Positions 1 through 7,791 of a stretch of 15,112 bases of DNA are shown one piece after another. A program made the position numbers and the translations under genes. The stretch covers positions 1-15,112 of the forward strand of contig CAZTFP010000030.1 of the NCBI GenBank assembly GCA_964613015.1, given 5' to 3'. Under the pieces are notes generated by a model. It had not been told where the DNA came from. It did no database searches and saw nothing but the letters and a program-made list of their open reading frames with translations. This stretch comes from CAJBLF01 sp964613015. Its GTDB lineage: Bacteria; Patescibacteriota; Gracilibacteria; Absconditabacterales; Absconditicoccaceae. Every line of letters begins with the position of its first letter. The first letter of the stretch is position 1.

Positions 1-516
1 GATCCAAATAATGAAGATGCACTTTTACAGGTGACTGATATTCAGTATAGAAAAGGTGAAATAGGTAAAGCAACCAAAGCGATAGATTTTTTAAATGCGA
101 GAAAAAATAATACTGATCCATTATGACTCTATATAAAATGAGTACTTGAAATGGAAAAAAATCATCGAATGGAAGCAAAAAAATATTTACAACAGGCATT
201 AGAACTTACTAAAGCAGAAAATCATGAAATTCTCAGATGCTATGGACTCTGTGAATATCGATATGGTAATAGAGAAAAATGACTTAATTTGATCAAAGAT
301 GCTTTCCATATCAACAATAACGATGCTGAAGTTATCTATAATCTTATAGAACTGTATATCTTGGAACATAAATACAAGAAAGCAAAAGATATGATTAAAT
401 ATTTTTATAAACATCGTGAAAAATTACAGACCATTGATAAAGCTTTGGATTTCTATGATCAAAAGATCTCTTTATTCGAAAAATTTATTACAACACAACA
501 TATGTTTAAACAATAG
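1..516 (+). CDS. TPR-repeat protein, 5' end outside window
   Basis: This is the C-terminal 171 residues of a tetratricopeptide-repeat-like helical protein. It is open from the first base and ends at TAG 514-516. Alternating amphipathic helices carry TPR-like small-residue and aromatic positions, for example LGLYIKGVLEMEKN and CGLCEYRYGN-type segments (C read from TGC at 238-240), followed by a Lys-rich C-terminus. TPR solenoids are protein-protein scaffolds; the partner is not identifiable here. Three in-frame TGA codons (124, 139, 280) must be read as Gly; under the standard code only the last 75 codons would be called. It lies 80 bp upstream of ftsX on the same strand, so co-transcription is possible, but tandem repeats fill the spacer. 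The TPR assignment rests on helix pattern and length only, so the fold is likely and the function unknown. Confidence 0.7.
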
Positions 517-519
517 TAT

Positions 520-567
520 AAAGACTAAAGCTCAAAGACTAAAGCTCAAAGACTAAAGTTCAAAGAC
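520..567. repeat. 14-bp tandem repeat, about 3.4 copies
   Basis: The unit AAAGACTAAAGCTC occurs at 520-533, 534-547 and 548-561 (the last with one C to T change), plus a partial copy at 562-567. It starts four bases after the TPR stop codon and lies wholly in the spacer before ftsX. Related A/G-rich iterations of the AAGATTAAAG type occur in other spacers of this window (near 8020, at 9182-9217 and 9603-9629). It probably arose by slippage; no function is evident. Confidence 0.85.
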
Positions 568-596
568 AAAAAACATTTATCATCTATATCTAAACA

Positions 597-1535
597 ATGT
601 TTCATAGCTCACTCTCAAAAATTTTCAAACATGATGTTTCTACACTCCTTAAAACCTCTTGGACAAATGTACTTTGAGTAAGTGTTTTTATTGGATTTCT
701 CTTATTCCTCTTAAATATTTTTTTATGAATTTCACTCTATGCTAACCAATTTACTGGTCAGCTCAAAGATAGGCTTGGTATGTATTTTTATATCAAAGAA
801 GATACCACACAAACTAATGAAATCTATAAAAAGGTTATTACCCTCAAAGACTCATTAGAAGCACAATGACTCAAAGTTATGTTCTCTTCAAAAGATGATG
901 CGTTAGCATTTTTACAGAAAAAGATTCCTGATGTCGTAAGCAATTTTCAGAAATTTGGTATCAATAATCCCCTACCTGCTACTTTATACGTTATGTTTGA
1001 TAGTGATACTAAATATGAAGCACTTAAAACGCTTATCATCCAAAATAAAGATATTATCCTCAATACCAAAGATATTGATGCATGATCAACACTGAAACAA
1101 CAAGAAAATAGAGTCCTTACCATCATCAATCTCTGTAATTTTGTTGTTTGACTTTCTTATGTGATTATTGCTATATTATTACTCATTATCCTTTCATTTC
1201 TCTGATTTTTACTCAAAAACATTTTCCATACGTTTCATAGAGAACTTGAAGTTAAAAAAACATTATGAGCAACCTATACGCAGATTATTCAATGATTTAT
1301 ACTTCTTACCATGAATGTACTCTTATTCTCCTTTCTTATTTGTTTGGCATTACTTTTGATAAGCTGAATTACTATTAACTATTATATCTATGCTCTCTTT
1401 ACCGTAACCATTTGGAGTGTTTTCAGTAATATGTTTTTGGTTCTCGGTGTCTTTATATGAGAAATTATTGTGGTTGCTACTGTATGATTTGGATTCTCTC
1501 AATTCTTTGCACGTGCACTTAATAAAAAACTTTAA
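597..1535 (+). CDS. ftsX: Cell division protein FtsX (ABC-type permease)
   Basis: FtsX is the membrane subunit of the FtsEX complex, which couples cytosolic ATP hydrolysis by FtsE to activation of peptidoglycan hydrolases at the septum. The 312-residue product has the family plan: a short cytosolic N-terminus, TM1 (about 25-47), a large extracytoplasmic domain (about 48-180), then three TM segments (about 185-208, 228-250, 265-290). The cytosolic motif ELEVKKTLGAT after TM2, where FtsX contacts FtsE, is diagnostic. Eleven of 17 glycines are TGA, including the Gly of LGAT, so under the standard code the gene appears only as fragments. The ATG at 597 is chosen because it precedes the hydrophilic leader; no clear Shine-Dalgarno is seen. 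ftsE is normally immediately upstream, but here a TPR gene is, so ftsE must lie elsewhere. Transcription ends at the hairpin at 1563-1600. Confidence 0.9.
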
Positions 1536-1562
1536 GCCCAATATATAGGATTTAATTACATC

Positions 1563-1600
1563 AAAAAAAACAGACTTGCGTAGTAGCTTGTCTGTTTTTT
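1563..1600. terminator. Bidirectional terminator between ftsX and rplA
   Basis: The arms AAAAAACAGAC (1565-1575) and GTCTGTTTTTT (1590-1600) pair perfectly around a 14-base loop, within which a GC/GC step can add pairs after a TT/TT mismatch. The A-tract on one side and T-tract on the other make it a rho-independent terminator in both directions. It lies between the converging ftsX (+) and rplA (-) genes, so it fits both. Confidence 0.85.
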
Positions 1601-1621
1601 GATAGAGATATATTGTAATGA

Positions 1622-2296
1622 TTAAGCTACTATTCGAATTCCAGGTCCCATAGTTGGAGCGATAAATACTTTCTTGATTAATTTTCCTTTTACTCATGTC
1701 GGCTTATTATCTTCCAATGCTTTTAGAAACGCTTTTATATTCTCTTCTATTTGTGCTTCAGTAAATGATAATCTTCCTACTGCAGCATTGATGTTTCCTG
1801 TTTTATCAAGTTTAAATTCCATCTTTCCTTTCTTAAATTCTTCAACCGCTTGTGGTATATTTGCAACTACTGTACCAGCTTTTGGAGATGGCATAAGTCC
1901 CTTTGGTCCAAGTTGTTTAGCAACTGGTGCTAAATCTCTGATATGTTCAGGAGTAGTAAGCAATACATCAAAATCAAATTTTCCTGCTTTGATATCTGCA
2001 AGTAATGTCTCTGTCCCAGCTATATCTGCTCAAGCTTTTTTTGCTTCTGCTTCATCTGCTGTGAATACTGCAATTCTTTTGCTTTTTCCTGTCCCATGAG
2101 GAAGAATAGTCGTTCCTCTCATCATCTGATCGTTGTATTTTGCGTCTGCATTAGTTTTGACAGCAATCTCTACTGATCCATCAAATTTTGTGTATCCAGA
2201 TTTTTTTAGCAAAGTTACTGCTTCAGCTATAGGATACGCTTTTGTAGAATCTACTGTTTTAGCAGATTCACGATACTTTTTTCCATGTTTTTTCAT
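1622..2296 (-). CDS. rplA: 50S ribosomal protein L1
   Basis: L1 binds the mobile L1 stalk of 23S rRNA, helps release E-site tRNA, and in many bacteria represses its own operon by binding mRNA. The 224-residue product (E. coli 234) has the family signatures: N-terminal KKYRES and FDGSVEIAVK, the MRGTTILPHGTGK block, LGPKGLMPSPKAGTV, and the C-terminal KGKLIKKV...TMGPGIRI. Two glycines are TGA (2030-2032 and 1694-1696); the other 17 are GGN, a low TGA share typical here of translation proteins. The ATG at 2296 gives the expected N-terminus. No Shine-Dalgarno is visible in the AT-rich leader. It is the last gene of the secE-nusG-(membrane protein)-rplK-rplA operon, 68 bp after rplK, and that spacer holds a strong palindrome. 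Confidence 0.97.
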
Positions 2297-2331
2297 GTGT
2301 ACATATATAATATAATAAAAGTGGTCCTATC

Positions 2332-2347
2332 GTACGCCTAGGCGTAC
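2332..2347 (-). promoter_or_regulatory. Palindrome/hairpin in rplK-rplA spacer, possible L1 or attenuator site
   Basis: GTACGCCTAGGCGTAC is a perfect 16-base palindrome. On the minus-strand RNA it is flanked by GTGG (5') and CCAC (3'), which can extend the helix with an asymmetric internal loop of 2 versus 7 bases (GA on one side, GATAGGA on the other). L1 operator sites in other bacteria are two helices joined by an asymmetric loop, so an L1 binding site is conceivable, but placement between rplK and rplA rather than upstream of rplK is less usual. It could also be a processing or attenuation hairpin. The structure is seen; the role is inferred. Confidence 0.45.
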
Positions 2348-2364
2348 TCCCACATAGCATTGAA

Positions 2365-2808
2365 CTATTTTTCTATTTCTACTCCCATGTTTTTTGCCGT
2401 ACCTGAGATAGATTTTATCATTGATTCAATGTCTTCGGAATTCATATCTCATTTTTTCAATTCTGCGATTTCTTCCAAATCTTTCCTAGTAAGTTTTCAG
2501 ATTTTAGTTTTGTTTGGTTCTCCTGATCATGCTTTTACATTGAGTTTCCAAAGAATCAAATTTGATGTTACTGGTTTCCCTATTTTGAGATCAAATGTTC
2601 TATCTGCATAGATAGTGAGTTCTGCTTTAACCTTAACATCTGCACCACTAAATTGTTTCATAAGATCCATAGTTTTTTCGTTGAATTCTTTGATGAATTG
2701 TCCGATATTTACTCCATTTGCTCCGAGCATAGGCCCGAGTGGAGGTGATGGTTGTGCTTTTCCCGCTGGTATTTCGAGATTGAGAATATTAGTAATTTTT
2801 CCTGCCAT
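2365..2808 (-). CDS. rplK: 50S ribosomal protein L11
   Basis: L11 forms the GTPase-associated centre with 23S rRNA helices 43-44. The 147-residue product (E. coli 141-142) shows the family landmarks: LEIPAGKAQPSPPLGPMLG at the N-terminus with the conserved proline run, GVNIGQF, then the C-terminal RNA-binding domain with SGEPNKTKIGKLTR, ELKKGDMN and SISGTAKNMGVEI. Three glycines, all in the C-terminal domain, are TGA (2527, 2497, 2449), so without recoding the protein would lose its rRNA-binding half. The ATG at 2808 (MAGKITNI) is preferred over a TTG five codons upstream (2823), because the TTG codon would lie inside the end of the upstream gene. Only 7 bp separate it from the preceding membrane-protein gene, so the two are clearly co-transcribed. 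Confidence 0.97.
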
Positions 2809-2815
2809 TGTGTTG

Positions 2816-3544
2816 TTAATCAATAAATAAAGATTTAATATATGCTTTGGATTTGTGATATAATTTATAATCCATTTGAACTAGCCATATACCATCATTG
2901 AGGTAGATAAGCATAAGTACTTGTTTGTCTTTATATTCTGGAAGATTTATAAAGATTACTTTGTTTCCAAATAATTGGTTTTGGATGAGATCTTGCTCTG
3001 TAGCTACAGTATATAGACTTCCTTTGAGTGCTCTTGCTATACTTGCAAAATCATAACTTGGTGTGCCGAGATAGATATACCATATACCTTTTTCATCAGC
3101 TAATGCATATTGGTATTTTATTCATAATTTTTCTATAACCGCTATCGATCAGTAATAAATACTTGTTCCAGAAAGCAATTTTATTGTGGTATCTTTACTC
3201 ATTGTTCCTGTTGTATTTACTGTTCCTGTAGTGGTTTTGGATATTTTAATATTACTTCATGTCTTGCCTTGTATTGTCATCCCTGTTGTAATTTTTACAT
3301 TTCCTGATATGTTCTCTGTGCTTCCTGTAAATCAAGGTGTAGTATTTTCTAGTATCGAATCTATTGTGGGCATTACATCTCCGCTTTTATTAAGGATTTG
3401 TATTCCAGATCATGGGTTTTGTGATTGTATGCTTTTTTTTACTTCACTTCATTTTACTTGGTACCATACAATATACACAATCATCAGTGCCAAAAAGAGT
3501 AACATCATCGAGAATCTCAAGATTTTTTGCTCTTTACTATGCAT
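2816..3544 (-). CDS. Single-pass membrane-anchored protein of unknown function in the nusG-rplK interval
   Basis: I do not recognise this 242-residue protein. It has a short charged N-terminus (MHSKEQK), one hydrophobic segment at about residues 11-30 (rich in Leu, Met, Ile, ending in VWYQV) that would be a TM anchor, a low-complexity Thr/Ser/Gly linker at about 65-120 with repeated TTG and TGT units, and a compact C-terminal domain at about 125-242 with YGSIAVIEKLGIKY, WYIYLG, NKVIFINL and DGIWLVQM segments that look like beta strands. The topology suggests an extracytoplasmic domain on a flexible stalk. Six of 20 glycines are TGA, so no long standard-code ORF exists and the gene would be missed by default gene calling. 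It lies 75 bp after nusG and 7 bp before rplK, inside an operon whose order is normally secE-nusG-rplK-rplA. A link to secretion through SecE is only a guess. Confidence 0.85.
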
Positions 3545-3569
3545 CTTAACGATCAGCAAATAAAAGCCT

Positions 3570-3609
3570 TTTACAGAGAAGCGACAAATGTGTTCATTTG
3601 TCCTGTAAA
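3570..3609 (-). promoter_or_regulatory. Two-part hairpin in the spacer after nusG
   Basis: GACAAATG (3583-3590) and CATTTGTC (3595-3602) form a perfect 8-bp stem with a TGTT loop. Directly below it TTTACAG (3570-3576) pairs with CTGTAAA (3603-3609), leaving a one-sided 6-base bulge (3577-3582). No U-run follows on the minus strand, so a simple rho-independent terminator is unlikely. It sits just downstream of the nusG stop and may be a processing or differential-expression element. Confidence 0.5.
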
Positions 3610-3619
3610 GTATATTCTA

Positions 3620-4204
3620 TTAACTCATGAGCTCAACCTTGTCTAAATCGATTACTACTGGAGTGAGTCTTCCTAACATTTCAATATTTACGACTGCTGT
3701 TCCCTTTTCTGCATCTATATTTCTTACACTACCTTTCATTCATTTAAAATCTCCCGTTTTGAGTAATACTACATCTCCTTCTTTGAATGGTATCTTGAGT
3801 TCTGATCTTTCTTGTGATTTTTTAATCTGTTCTACTATTGTGGTATATTCTTCTTCAGTCAATGGAATAGGGCGTGTTTCAGCTCATACAATCAATCTTA
3901 CTCATGGAGTATTTCTGATTACATACCAAATCTTGTCGTTCATTTGAGATTTTATAAATACATATCCAGGATAAAGTTTTTTCTGTTTAATGATTTTTTC
4001 TCATTTTTTGAGTGAAGACTCATTTATCATAGGTGACATATAATCCTCTACGGTTTCCGTGAGTTCTTGTTTTTTTACTCTTTCTCTTAAGTTTTCTATT
4101 ACGAGTTCTTCTTGACCAGATACTACACTCAAAACATACCATTTGAAACCATTATCTTCAATCTGTCTTTTTATCTCTCATACATTTGTTTCAGATTTTT
4201 GCAT
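3620..4204 (-). CDS. nusG: Transcription termination/antitermination factor NusG
   Basis: NusG binds the beta-prime clamp of RNA polymerase through its NGN domain and links it to the ribosome or Rho through its KOW domain. The 194-residue product has an NGN domain (about 20-125) with KWYVLSVVSGQE, KKLYPGYVFIK and the signature WYVIRNTPGVRLIVG. The C-terminal KOW domain (about 138-194) has FKEGDVVLLKTGDFKGMKG, then AVVNIEMLGRLTPVVID. Five of 13 glycines are TGA, including those of NTPG and FKGMKG, which are near-invariant in the family. The start at ATG 4204 is followed by a short extension (MQKSETNVGEIK) before the NGN domain. No Shine-Dalgarno is obvious. It follows secE by 42 bp, as in most bacteria. 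Confidence 0.96.
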
Positions 4205-4246
4205 ACTACGTACGATAAAACGATAAAACCTTTAAGTATTTACTTA

Positions 4247-4432
4247 TTATTTCATGGTCATCAAACCATAGAATCGCTTGTATATACCATTGAATACAGT
4301 ATCTGCAGCAATAAAATAAACTCCTGCTACTAAAATTGCAACAAAAATCGCAATCGTAAGATTGATAAAATCTTTTTGGGTAGGATGTTTTAATTTCTTG
4401 ACAGTATCTAGACTATCATAGATAAATTTCAT
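4247..4432 (-). CDS. secE: Preprotein translocase subunit SecE
   Basis: SecE clamps the two halves of the SecY channel and is essential for Sec export. The 61-residue single-TM form is typical of bacteria outside the enterics: an amphipathic N-terminal helix (FIYDSLDTVKKLKHPTQKD), then one TM segment (about residues 23-46). The PTQKDFINLT block matches the conserved W/P..K/E...T region of SecE. Two adjacent ATGs (4435 and 4432) are possible. I chose 4432 because the AAAGG on the minus strand lies about six bases upstream, a better Shine-Dalgarno spacing than three. None of its three glycines is TGA. First gene of the secE-nusG-rplK-rplA operon. Confidence 0.93.
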   Translation of the reverse strand: MKFIYDSLDTVKKLKHPTQKDFINLTIAIFVAILVAGVYFIAADTVFNGIYKRFYGLMTMK

Positions 4433-4476
4433 CATGTGCCTTTTTTTCAATAATAAAAAAAAAGTTTGGTGACACT

Positions 4477-4504
4477 ATACTACTAAACTCTATTGGTTTT
4501 TCAA
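4477..4504 (-). promoter_or_regulatory. Candidate promoter for the secE operon
   Basis: On the minus strand TTGAAA (4499-4504) is followed after 16 bases by TAGTAT (4477-4482), a fair match to sigma70 -35 and -10 boxes, about 45 bp upstream of secE. A TATAGT at 4474-4479 with 19-base spacing is an alternative. The region is AT-rich, so chance matches are likely. Position and strand are its main support. Confidence 0.35.
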
Positions 4505-4614
4505 GGGAAAATTGACAAAACGACTAACAACTAATAACTAATAATTAATACTGATGGTATTTTTTATATTTTTCAATAATTATTGCTTATTACCTGTGAA
4601 TTCTTATTTGAAAA
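4505..4614. other. AT-rich spacer between secE and the MEMO-like gene
   Basis: This spacer contains short iterations of CTAAYAA (about 4525-4545) and a 12-base palindrome CAATAATTATTG (4574-4585). I see no ORF or RNA gene in it. The palindrome lies just past the end of the MEMO-like gene but has no loop or U-tract that would make it a clear terminator. Confidence 0.5.
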
Positions 4615-5355
4615 TTATCCTACAGCACAAATATATCTGGTAGTCAATGATGTGGGTTTACCAAAATCTCCAGGGTTTACATAAGCAATAATCTCTGGTT
4701 TTTTTTTCTGAACAGTAAGTATTTTCTGAAATATAGTAAGTAGTGGTGTCTTTGAGGAAACCGTTTGAATGATTCTCGCTATTTTATTTTGTTCGTCAAT
4801 CTTTTTTGATTTAGCAGGGGTATTCACCTCAATATTGGTGAGTATTACGATACTATATTCTTCTCTATTGTTTTTTATCCAACCAGCTATTTTGTTTAGT
4901 ATATTTTGTGGAGTTTTCTCACCTATACTTATATGTAAGAGTTCCTTATTTTCCATGATAGTCCTGATAAATGGTAACTGAGAACGTATCTGTTCGTAGA
5001 GTGATTTTTGTTCGGGTTGTCCTATTTGAGCTCCGATAGTATGAGCTATTTTATGTATTTTGCTAGGAGAATTTTTTCGCGTCTGACCAAATATCGGTCC
5101 ATAGGTAGTGATATCTATAATACTATGATTAGTATCATCTGATTGTTGTGAAATTATGAGTAATTTCTTTTTTTTGTTATCGAGCAAAAGATATCCGGCC
5201 GCTTGGAGTAAACCGGTATAAAAATGTGGTCCTTGAGGAAGAATCGCTACAGAATATGATTTTTTTGGAGAGGGTTTTAATGTCGGTATAAGTTCTGATG
5301 CCCCCACGACATATCCCATAATCTGTTCTGCTACTACTTCTGGTGCTAACGTCAT
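4615..5355 (-). CDS. MEMO-like family protein
   Basis: The 246-residue product resembles the MEMO family (AmmeMemoRadiSam protein B; fold related to LigB dioxygenases), whose biochemical role in bacteria is unsettled. The resemblance is the order of blocks. SVAILPQGPHFYTGLLQAAGY corresponds to the IVPHAGY-YSG-A block, with His44 where the family has a metal-site His. LLIISQQSDD corresponds to the strand before the GPNH motif, although that motif itself is altered. DITTYGPIFGQTRK corresponds to the following LSG..YETPLG segment. The altered second His motif makes retained metal binding doubtful. All 14 glycines are GGN: this is the longest gene in the window with no TGA. The ATG at 5355 is the first start and lies 40 bp after the stop of the winged-helix gene upstream. 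Family-level call only. Confidence 0.5.
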   Translation of the reverse strand: MTLAPEVVAEQIMGYVVGASELIPTLKPSPKKSYSVAILPQGPHFYTGLLQAAGYLLLDNKKKKLLIISQQSDDTNHSIIDITTYGPIFGQTRKNSPSKIHKIAHTIGAQIGQPEQKSLYEQIRSQLPFIRTIMENKELLHISIGEKTPQNILNKIAGWIKNNREEYSIVILTNIEVNTPAKSKKIDEQNKIARIIQTVSSKTPLLTIFQKILTVQKKKPEIIAYVNPGDFGKPTSLTTRYICAVG

Positions 5356-5395
5356 ATATATATGTATTTATAATGGTAAACTACTCTCCCTATTG

Positions 5396-5935
5396 TTATT
5401 TTTTAGGGATTAAAGATTTTTTGATCTGGATAACAAATCTATCTGCTAACCTATCACGTTTTTGTCGTTCTTCATTGTGCATAAAGACTACAGAAACTGT
5501 TTCTATAAAATATTTCCTAAATATTTCATTGATATTTTCTTTTATCATATCTATCTGTGGTTTCTCACAGTTTTTATAAATCACCACAAGATCCATCTCC
5601 AAATCTATATTAAATCTCTTCCCAAAGTAATATTGATCAATCATCACCTCATAGGTCGTGAATAGGTTGATGAGTTCGCTTTTGAGTCAGAAATAAAATA
5701 TGTTTTTTATGTTGTCATGAAACTCTGGTTTGATCGTGATTGCCCATCATTGGCCATCCTTATTTACATTGATAACTTCAGCTGCTAGGAGTGAATCTAC
5801 TTGTTTTTTGATTGCAGGAAAAGTTCGTTCGATTTCACTTTCGAGCGCTCTCATCGAGACTCATTGTCTTCTAAACAAAAGATATTTGAGGATATCTACT
5901 TTTGTCTTGCTACCAAATAACTTCTCTAGATTCAT
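5396..5935 (-). CDS. Winged-helix DNA-binding protein with possible nucleotidyltransferase-like C-terminal domain
   Basis: The 179-residue product starts with a winged-helix domain (about 1-70): SKTKVDILKYLLFRRQGVSMRALESEIERTFPAIKKQVDSLLAAEVI reads as helix 1, then a helix-turn-helix where AIKKQVDSLL is the recognition helix, then the wing. After a linker (about 85-110, ELINLFTTYEVMID) comes an alpha/beta part with FNIDLEMDLVVIYKN and a long helix, ending FVIQIKK. Winged-helix plus minimal nucleotidyltransferase (MNT-like) fusions are common in archaea and CPR bacteria. The DLVV strand would fit, but the classic GS...D.D motif is not clear, so that half is tentative and may be inactive. Three of six glycines are TGA. 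The start codon directly abuts a terminator-like hairpin. DNA binding, probably autoregulatory, is inferred. Confidence 0.6.
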
Positions 5936-5937
5936 AG

Positions 5938-5967
5938 AAAAAGAAGACCAAATAAAGTGATCTTCTT
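5938..5967 (-). terminator. Rho-independent terminator after the 578-residue gene
   Basis: On the minus strand AAGAAGATCA, a 7-base loop CTTTATT, and TGGTCTTCTT form a 10-bp stem in RNA (one U-G pair), followed by a short U-rich tail. The same sequence on the plus strand would have an A-C mismatch, so the minus-strand transcript is the structured one. It lies 62 bp after the 6030 stop and only a few bases before the ATG at 5935, so it could also mask that gene's start. Confidence 0.65.
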
Positions 5968-6029
5968 GAAGATAGGGATTTACGTGAAAATTACAAGAAG
6001 TTTACTCTATCGATAGCTAAGACTGTTTT

Positions 6030-7766
6030 TTATTCAGCAGTTACCCAACAATCAAGTCCATTTAAATAGTCCGTTATTGTGACAATTTCATCTCTATAAT
6101 CTTCAGATCTTCCTTTATAGTTTTCTATTTGTCATAACTTTTTATTTGCATTGTCTTCAAAAAACGTCTCTGATCAAACAGGTTTGAAAGAAATATTTCA
6201 TTTTGCTGAAATGGTGAATGGCTTTTCTTGTAATTTATATGCATAGGTATCAAGTAAAGAATTGACTCCTTCTATAAATAGCTTCCATTGATTTTTGTTG
6301 TCGAATGTAATACCTCTCAGCGATGAAAGCGCAAATGTGAGTTTTTTGTCAGCAGTTGCAACCAAATCTTTCTCTGTTGGTAGTCCCCTTTTTATCTCAG
6401 ATATATTATTTAATCTTAGCTGTGTTTTTACCTCTTTTTTCTGTTTCATATAATCTGTTTTAGAATATATATTGATCTTTTTGTCCTTTATGACAAAATA
6501 TATATTTCCAGATTCTCAATAATCTAAATCTGTTTTTTTTGTTAATATAATTTTTTTAACATTATCAAGCTCTGTTTCTGATAATTTATATTCTGATAGT
6601 TGTGTATCTATATCTGTGCTATCCCAGCTATTTTCTGTTGTTGCGCCACTCTGCGCAGCTTCTTTTTTATCTTTGTTCTTTTTGATTTTTTCCACTAATT
6701 TATGTAGTTTCATTCCATCAATATATTCTTCTATTGTAGCATATGCGACTCAATTTGTGTTTTTCTCTTTTTTCCATTCATCATTTTCAAAATCTTTTTT
6801 TATGGATTGTACGAAAGCGTATTTCAATGGAAAGTCTGTGAGTTCTCATCAGCCATCATCGAACCTATCTTTTATATCCCAAAATACCTTTTCAAATCCA
6901 TAGGTATCTTTGAGATATTCGAGATCACTCCTTGTTGCTTCGTTTAATTGAAATATATAAGGTTTATTATACATAGTGATCGTATACTCTTTGAGTGTTT
7001 TCCTTTCGTCGATTTCTTTTGCTCCTGTTTTCGCGTTTCTCGTATCTTTTTGTACGATAATTTTCCCAGCCTCAAGATTGGTTAGTGTTCTTTTACCAAA
7101 CTTTCCATCAGCTTTTTTATATAATTCAGTAGCGTCATTACTCATGCCCAATGCTTCTTGCACTCCTTTCACATCACCCGATGTAAGCAGTGGAATGATT
7201 TTTTGTGCTAATGTGGGGTCTGCTATTTTTAACTTTTCTCCTGCAGCTACTACTTGATCTGGTGTCACTCAGGAATACAAGGTAAATGTTATGTCCTTTG
7301 CTTCTAATGTTTCTGTAGTACTTACTTCTGCCGTTGTTGTTTTTTCTATTTCAGTTTTGAGATTTTTTAGTTGTTGAATCGTTTTCAATCCAAACGTTTC
7401 TTTCTCTAAATCTTTTTCTTCACCAACCTTTAATAGTACTGATATTTTATACATAAAATATACAAGATCGTTACTATCTTTGTCTGCTATGAGGTTTTTT
7501 AATCGCTGTGGAGCTTTATCGTCACATTTGGCTATTGTTTCGCTTTTTACCGTAGCAGTCCCTTCGGTTACTGAAAATTCAACCTTATATTGGGAAAATG
7601 CTGTAGCAATATCGAGAAACGATTGATCTACTCATCATATTTTTTCATTTTTAAGTGCAGTTTTGAATACTTCAGCGGTATTTTTGTCGTCAATTTTTAA
7701 ATTATCTATAGCTGTTTTTTCTGCAGCTTCCAATGTATTATCAATTTTTAATGCTTCGAATACCAT
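6030..7766 (-). CDS. Large uncharacterised protein with a peptidoglycan-binding-like segment
   Basis: I do not recognise this 578-residue protein as a whole. It is Lys, Glu, Asp and Thr rich, has no signal peptide or TM segment at its N-terminus (MVFEALKIDN), and contains long predicted helices. Residues about 196-236 (GDVKGVQEALGMSN...DGKFGKRTLTNLEAG) follow the peptidoglycan-binding (PG_binding_1) pattern I..LQ..LG.....DG.FG..T..A. A segment around 285-300 (LEYLKDTYGFEKVFWDIKDRFDDGGG) has the look of a globular core, and about 365-385 is low-complexity Lys-rich. Ten of 31 glycines are TGA, including two TGA-TGA pairs, so standard-code calling would give five or more fragments. The start at ATG 7766 follows an in-frame TAA. 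It is 25 bp downstream of a 71-residue helical protein and ends at its own terminator. The two may work together; function unknown. Confidence 0.8.
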
Positions 7767-7791
7767 TTTGATGGTAGTAAATTAGATAAAA

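Noticed and set aside
1350..1697. 115-codon minus-strand frame across the ftsX 3' end and the terminator
   Set aside because: It overlaps ftsX in antisense and crosses the terminator and the rplA end; no family resemblance.
1674..2099. Long plus-strand open frame of 141 codons opposite rplA
   Set aside because: It is antisense to a certain L1 gene; the Ser/Phe/Ala-rich composition is what the complement of a ribosomal protein gene gives.
3186..3947. Plus-strand frames opposite the membrane-protein gene and nusG
   Set aside because: These hydrophobic frames mirror minus-strand genes that are clear once TGA is Gly.
4574..4585. CAATAATTATTG palindrome as a terminator for the MEMO-like gene
   Set aside because: It has no loop room, a very weak AT-only stem and no convincing U-tract.
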